Positions 61,753 through 64,000 of a stretch of 64,000 nucleotides of DNA are shown one piece after another. Within the stretch, counting starts at the first letter, position 1, and every line of letters starts with the position of its first letter. Source of the DNA: an uncultured Prevotella sp. (GTDB lineage: Bacteria > Bacteroidota > Bacteroidia > Bacteroidales > Bacteroidaceae); NCBI GenBank assembly GCA_946415245.1, contig CAMKRS010000002.1:62001-126000 (forward strand), in the 5' to 3' direction. The translations under genes and the position numbers were made by a program. The notes beneath the pieces were generated by a model. The model had not been told where the DNA came from. It ran no database searches and worked only from the letters and a program-made list of their open reading frames with translations.

Positions 61753-63510
61753 ATGATGAAAACTAAAATACTCTTCTCTCTTTGTTTAATTATGGCGTTA
61801 AATATCATCAACGCCTTCGGTCAAGGACAACTGAAAAAAAGCAACTATATCTATATCTTCGATTGTACCAAATCGATGATTAACTTTGGCATTTTAGATG
61901 AGACGCTTACATTTTTACACCAGGATATCAACGAGCGCATCCCAGGTAATGAGATAACCATCCAACTGTTCCAAGGAATACCTTTGGAGACTATCCATTT
62001 CATGCGGGAAGAGTTTGATGATAAGAAATGGAACGATATTGAAAAAATCATCCGCAATCATGCACAAAATGTAACGAACACTAATATCTGTAGTGCATGG
62101 GAAAAGGGACTTCAGTTTATTGACACGGGCAAATATAATTATCTCTACCTCATGACCGATGGTGAAGATACCGCTCATGGGAAAAACGGTACTGCAATGG
62201 TTTGTAAGCTTATACGAGAGTGGTGCGGGAAGTATCGTGATTCCAGAGCCTATTTCGTTGAGCTCTATAAAGGCGCAATGAACAAAGAAATATTGGATGC
62301 CATCAAAAATAGTTGCGGAATTATCCCTATTCATAGTGGAGACCATGACCATTTTATGGCTTTTGACAAACAGTCAATCACATTCAATACACGTGAATTG
62401 GAGAAGTCTGCAAGGTTACATAGTGATTGGTCACGCGAATCCCCACTCGAAATATCTTGCAATGATCCATATTTCTCTATGGCCATAGACGGAAACATAT
62501 TAAAAGAAGGGGGTATAGCAGACTTTAAACTTGTATTAAAGACTGATCTTCAATCTTTTAATCAGGCTGTGAATCATTGTCCGGAATATAGATTTACAGT
62601 CAAATTACAGACTTCAAGAAAAGACCTCAAAATTCATAATCCAAATATTGAAGTTGTGGTTATCAATAAACCAGAACGAGTCATAAATACAGAGATCTCA
62701 GAAGGTGCAGATATCGGCTGCGCCCACTATTATCCAGCATTCTTATTCTCAGGAGAAAGCGACCTCGACACTTTGTCAATTGATTTAAAGGCTCATTTTA
62801 ACGAAGAAGCCAAACTGGTTGGTTCCAGCATGAAAATGCAAATAGTTTCCGACGTACAAGGTGATTTATATACCTTGCTCTATAATGGAGATGAGAAAGC
62901 AGACAAGACGTTTACAATCTGTGAAGGTGATCAGCATAATCTACTCCAAATCATTTTTGACAGGAATGCATACGACGGTGACCGCAATTTCACTGTTAAG
63001 ACAATAAAAGCAAATGAGCTTGATCGTGTGAATCAAGAAGAGCCTTCTGATTATATCATAACACTGGAAGCAGAATACGACATTGACTGGAACCCCCTGA
63101 AAACCGCATTATTCTGGGCATGCATAATATTCTTGGCCTTACTCATTTTGTGGTTCTGTCTATTAAAACCTATTGCACGTCCAAATTTCAAAGGAATCAG
63201 ACGTATTTCACTGGAAGACAGAAATGATAGTAGCTATATTAAATCAATACAAGCAAAAGGATACCGCCAGATTGTATTCACCAACAAAAAGCAAGAACAG
63301 AATTCTTTCAGCAAACTGTTTGGAGGCAAGGTTAATTATGAAGTTAATGAACGATGGGAATATTCTATCATCATCACTCCATATAAGAGAGGTATTCATC
63401 TTCAGGTAGGAAACAAGTATTTGACAGACAAACGCAACTGTATGGTTGGTGAAGAACTAACTATCGAAGGCTTAGAGAGCAACCTGAAAGTTATTTTGAC
63501 AGTTAATTAA
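61753..63510 (+). CDS. Secreted, membrane-anchored vWA-like protein
   Basis: 585 residues. A signal peptide (residues 1-24, ending NAFGQG) is followed by a vWA-like domain. Its metal site is FDCTKSM (Asp-x-Thr-x-Ser instead of the usual DxSxS), and LMTDGED is the later MIDAS motif. A beta-rich middle region of about 250 residues leads to a membrane helix at about 455-475 (TALFWACIIFLALLILWFCL) and a cytoplasmic tail of about 110 residues. The vWA part is therefore in the periplasm. It contrasts with the cytoplasmic vWA at 52552. It is followed by the tubulin-like gene, a pairing seen in some vWA-tubulin-like loci. Confidence 0.8.
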   Translation: MMKTKILFSLCLIMALNIINAFGQGQLKKSNYIYIFDCTKSMINFGILDETLTFLHQDINERIPGNEITIQLFQGIPLETIHFMREEFDDKKWNDIEKIIRNHAQNVTNTNICSAWEKGLQFIDTGKYNYLYLMTDGEDTAHGKNGTAMVCKLIREWCGKYRDSRAYFVELYKGAMNKEILDAIKNSCGIIPIHSGDHDHFMAFDKQSITFNTRELEKSARLHSDWSRESPLEISCNDPYFSMAIDGNILKEGGIADFKLVLKTDLQSFNQAVNHCPEYRFTVKLQTSRKDLKIHNPNIEVVVINKPERVINTEISEGADIGCAHYYPAFLFSGESDLDTLSIDLKAHFNEEAKLVGSSMKMQIVSDVQGDLYTLLYNGDEKADKTFTICEGDQHNLLQIIFDRNAYDGDRNFTVKTIKANELDRVNQEEPSDYIITLEAEYDIDWNPLKTALFWACIIFLALLILWFCLLKPIARPNFKGIRRISLEDRNDSSYIKSIQAKGYRQIVFTNKKQEQNSFSKLFGGKVNYEVNERWEYSIIITPYKRGIHLQVGNKYLTDKRNCMVGEELTIEGLESNLKVILTVN

Positions 63511-63535
63511 TTTAATCAGATAAAACTACAAATCT

Positions 63536-64000
63536 ATGGCAACAAACATTAGAAGGAGCCTATTTATCGGGCTTGGAGGCACAGGCATTAATGCTATCCT
63601 CAACACAAAAAAAATGTATCTGGATACATATGGAGAAATACCACAAATGGTAGGTTTCCTAGGAATTGATACAGATGGTGGAGAATTTGACAAGCAAATT
63701 GTTACTTTGCGAAATGGAAGTAAAGTGAAACTTGATCAAAATGAACAGATTAAAATCTCTGTACAAGACCCATTTCCATTGTATGCTGTCAATAAGCAAT
63801 ATCTTAACTGGTTCCCGCAGGAAAATGCTGGAGCGCTCATATCTATGACTACTGGTGCCGGACAAGTACGCAGTAATGGACGCTTTGCCGAATGGTCCAA
63901 TCATCTCAATTTAAGGATGGCCATCAATAATCAATTGAATGCTATCACCCAAATTCAGAATATCAACAACCCAAAATATGGAATACTGACCGGAAATCCT
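63536..64000 (+). CDS. Tubulin-like GTPase (Tubulin_2 type), 3' end outside window
   Basis: Partial: 155 codons from the ATG at 63536 to the window edge. The start NIRRSLFIGLGGTGINAILN carries the glycine-rich nucleotide-binding loop of bacterial tubulin-like proteins (GLGGTG), and VGFLGIDTDGGEFDKQ follows as in that family. ALISMTTGAGQVRSNGR resembles the tubulin GGGTGSG phosphate-binding loop but is degenerate here. It may form filaments or a GTP switch. It starts 25 bases after the secreted vWA gene. Confidence 0.75.
   Translation, partial: MATNIRRSLFIGLGGTGINAILNTKKMYLDTYGEIPQMVGFLGIDTDGGEFDKQIVTLRNGSKVKLDQNEQIKISVQDPFPLYAVNKQYLNWFPQENAGALISMTTGAGQVRSNGRFAEWSNHLNLRMAINNQLNAITQIQNINNPKYGILTGNP

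Overview
The window looks like chromosome from a Bacteroidales bacterium, most likely Prevotella-like. Promoters follow the Bacteroidetes pattern (TTTG at -33, TAnnTTTG at -7). Many encoded families are typical of the group: BspA-like leucine-rich repeats, smalltalk peptide, DUF4248, HU-like protein, FISUMP-like domain and WG-repeat lipoproteins. No taxon-defining marker gene (rRNA, ribosomal protein) is present, so the genus is an inference.

Layout. (1) 1-8229, minus strand: a peptidoglycan amidase cut by the window edge, an LRR protein, DUF1810, lipoproteins, a membrane-anchored phosphoribosyltransferase/histidine-phosphatase fusion, two tandem WG-repeat lipoproteins and a membrane protein. 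(2) 8458-10704, minus strand: a small cluster that looks like an undescribed RiPP pathway. It has a membrane coiled-coil protein, a radical SAM enzyme and two 34-35 residue peptides that share an AAAKGLFP core; the first peptide overlaps the end of the radical SAM gene. (3) 10905-22436, plus strand: an eleven-gene type III CRISPR-Cas operon (III-D-like: cas6, a Cas10 without HD, Csx10, several Cas7/RAMP genes). It ends in accessory genes: a CARF-HEPN ribonuclease, a helicase, a candidate ring nuclease and a four-helix membrane protein with a CARF-like domain. (4) 22437-30300: four CRISPR arrays (81 repeats and 77 spacers by eye). Arrays 2-4 are each preceded by a nearly identical 730 bp block that carries a strong promoter and a short fragment resembling the start of a reverse transcriptase. 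No cas1 or cas2 is present. (5) 30301-34723: a small phage-like island (amidase, smalltalk, HU-like, DUF4248, toprim-like, RepA-like ATPase) and a small gene broken by a nonsense codon. (6) 34766-39177, plus strand: patatin lipase, PrsW protease and a TIR-WG-repeat protein. (7) 39254-64000, plus strand: a long, nearly gapless locus that runs off the window.

Region 7 is the most unusual. It combines a radical SAM activase-like protein, a long coiled-coil protein, a 2227-residue protein with six tandem CbxX/CfqX-type AAA+ modules fused to a trypsin-like protease, a second three-module AAA+ protein, an FHA protein, and a vWA/PP2C/kinase triad of the TerY-P kind. These are followed by a run of proteins joined to a shared zinc ribbon (FISUMP-like, formylglycine-enzyme-like, WG-repeat and membrane types), a coiled-coil lipoprotein, a secreted membrane-anchored vWA protein and a tubulin-like GTPase. 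The likely reading is a phosphorylation-controlled AAA+/protease machine with envelope sensors, used in stress response or defence. That function is inferred from domain content and order; the sequence does not prove it.
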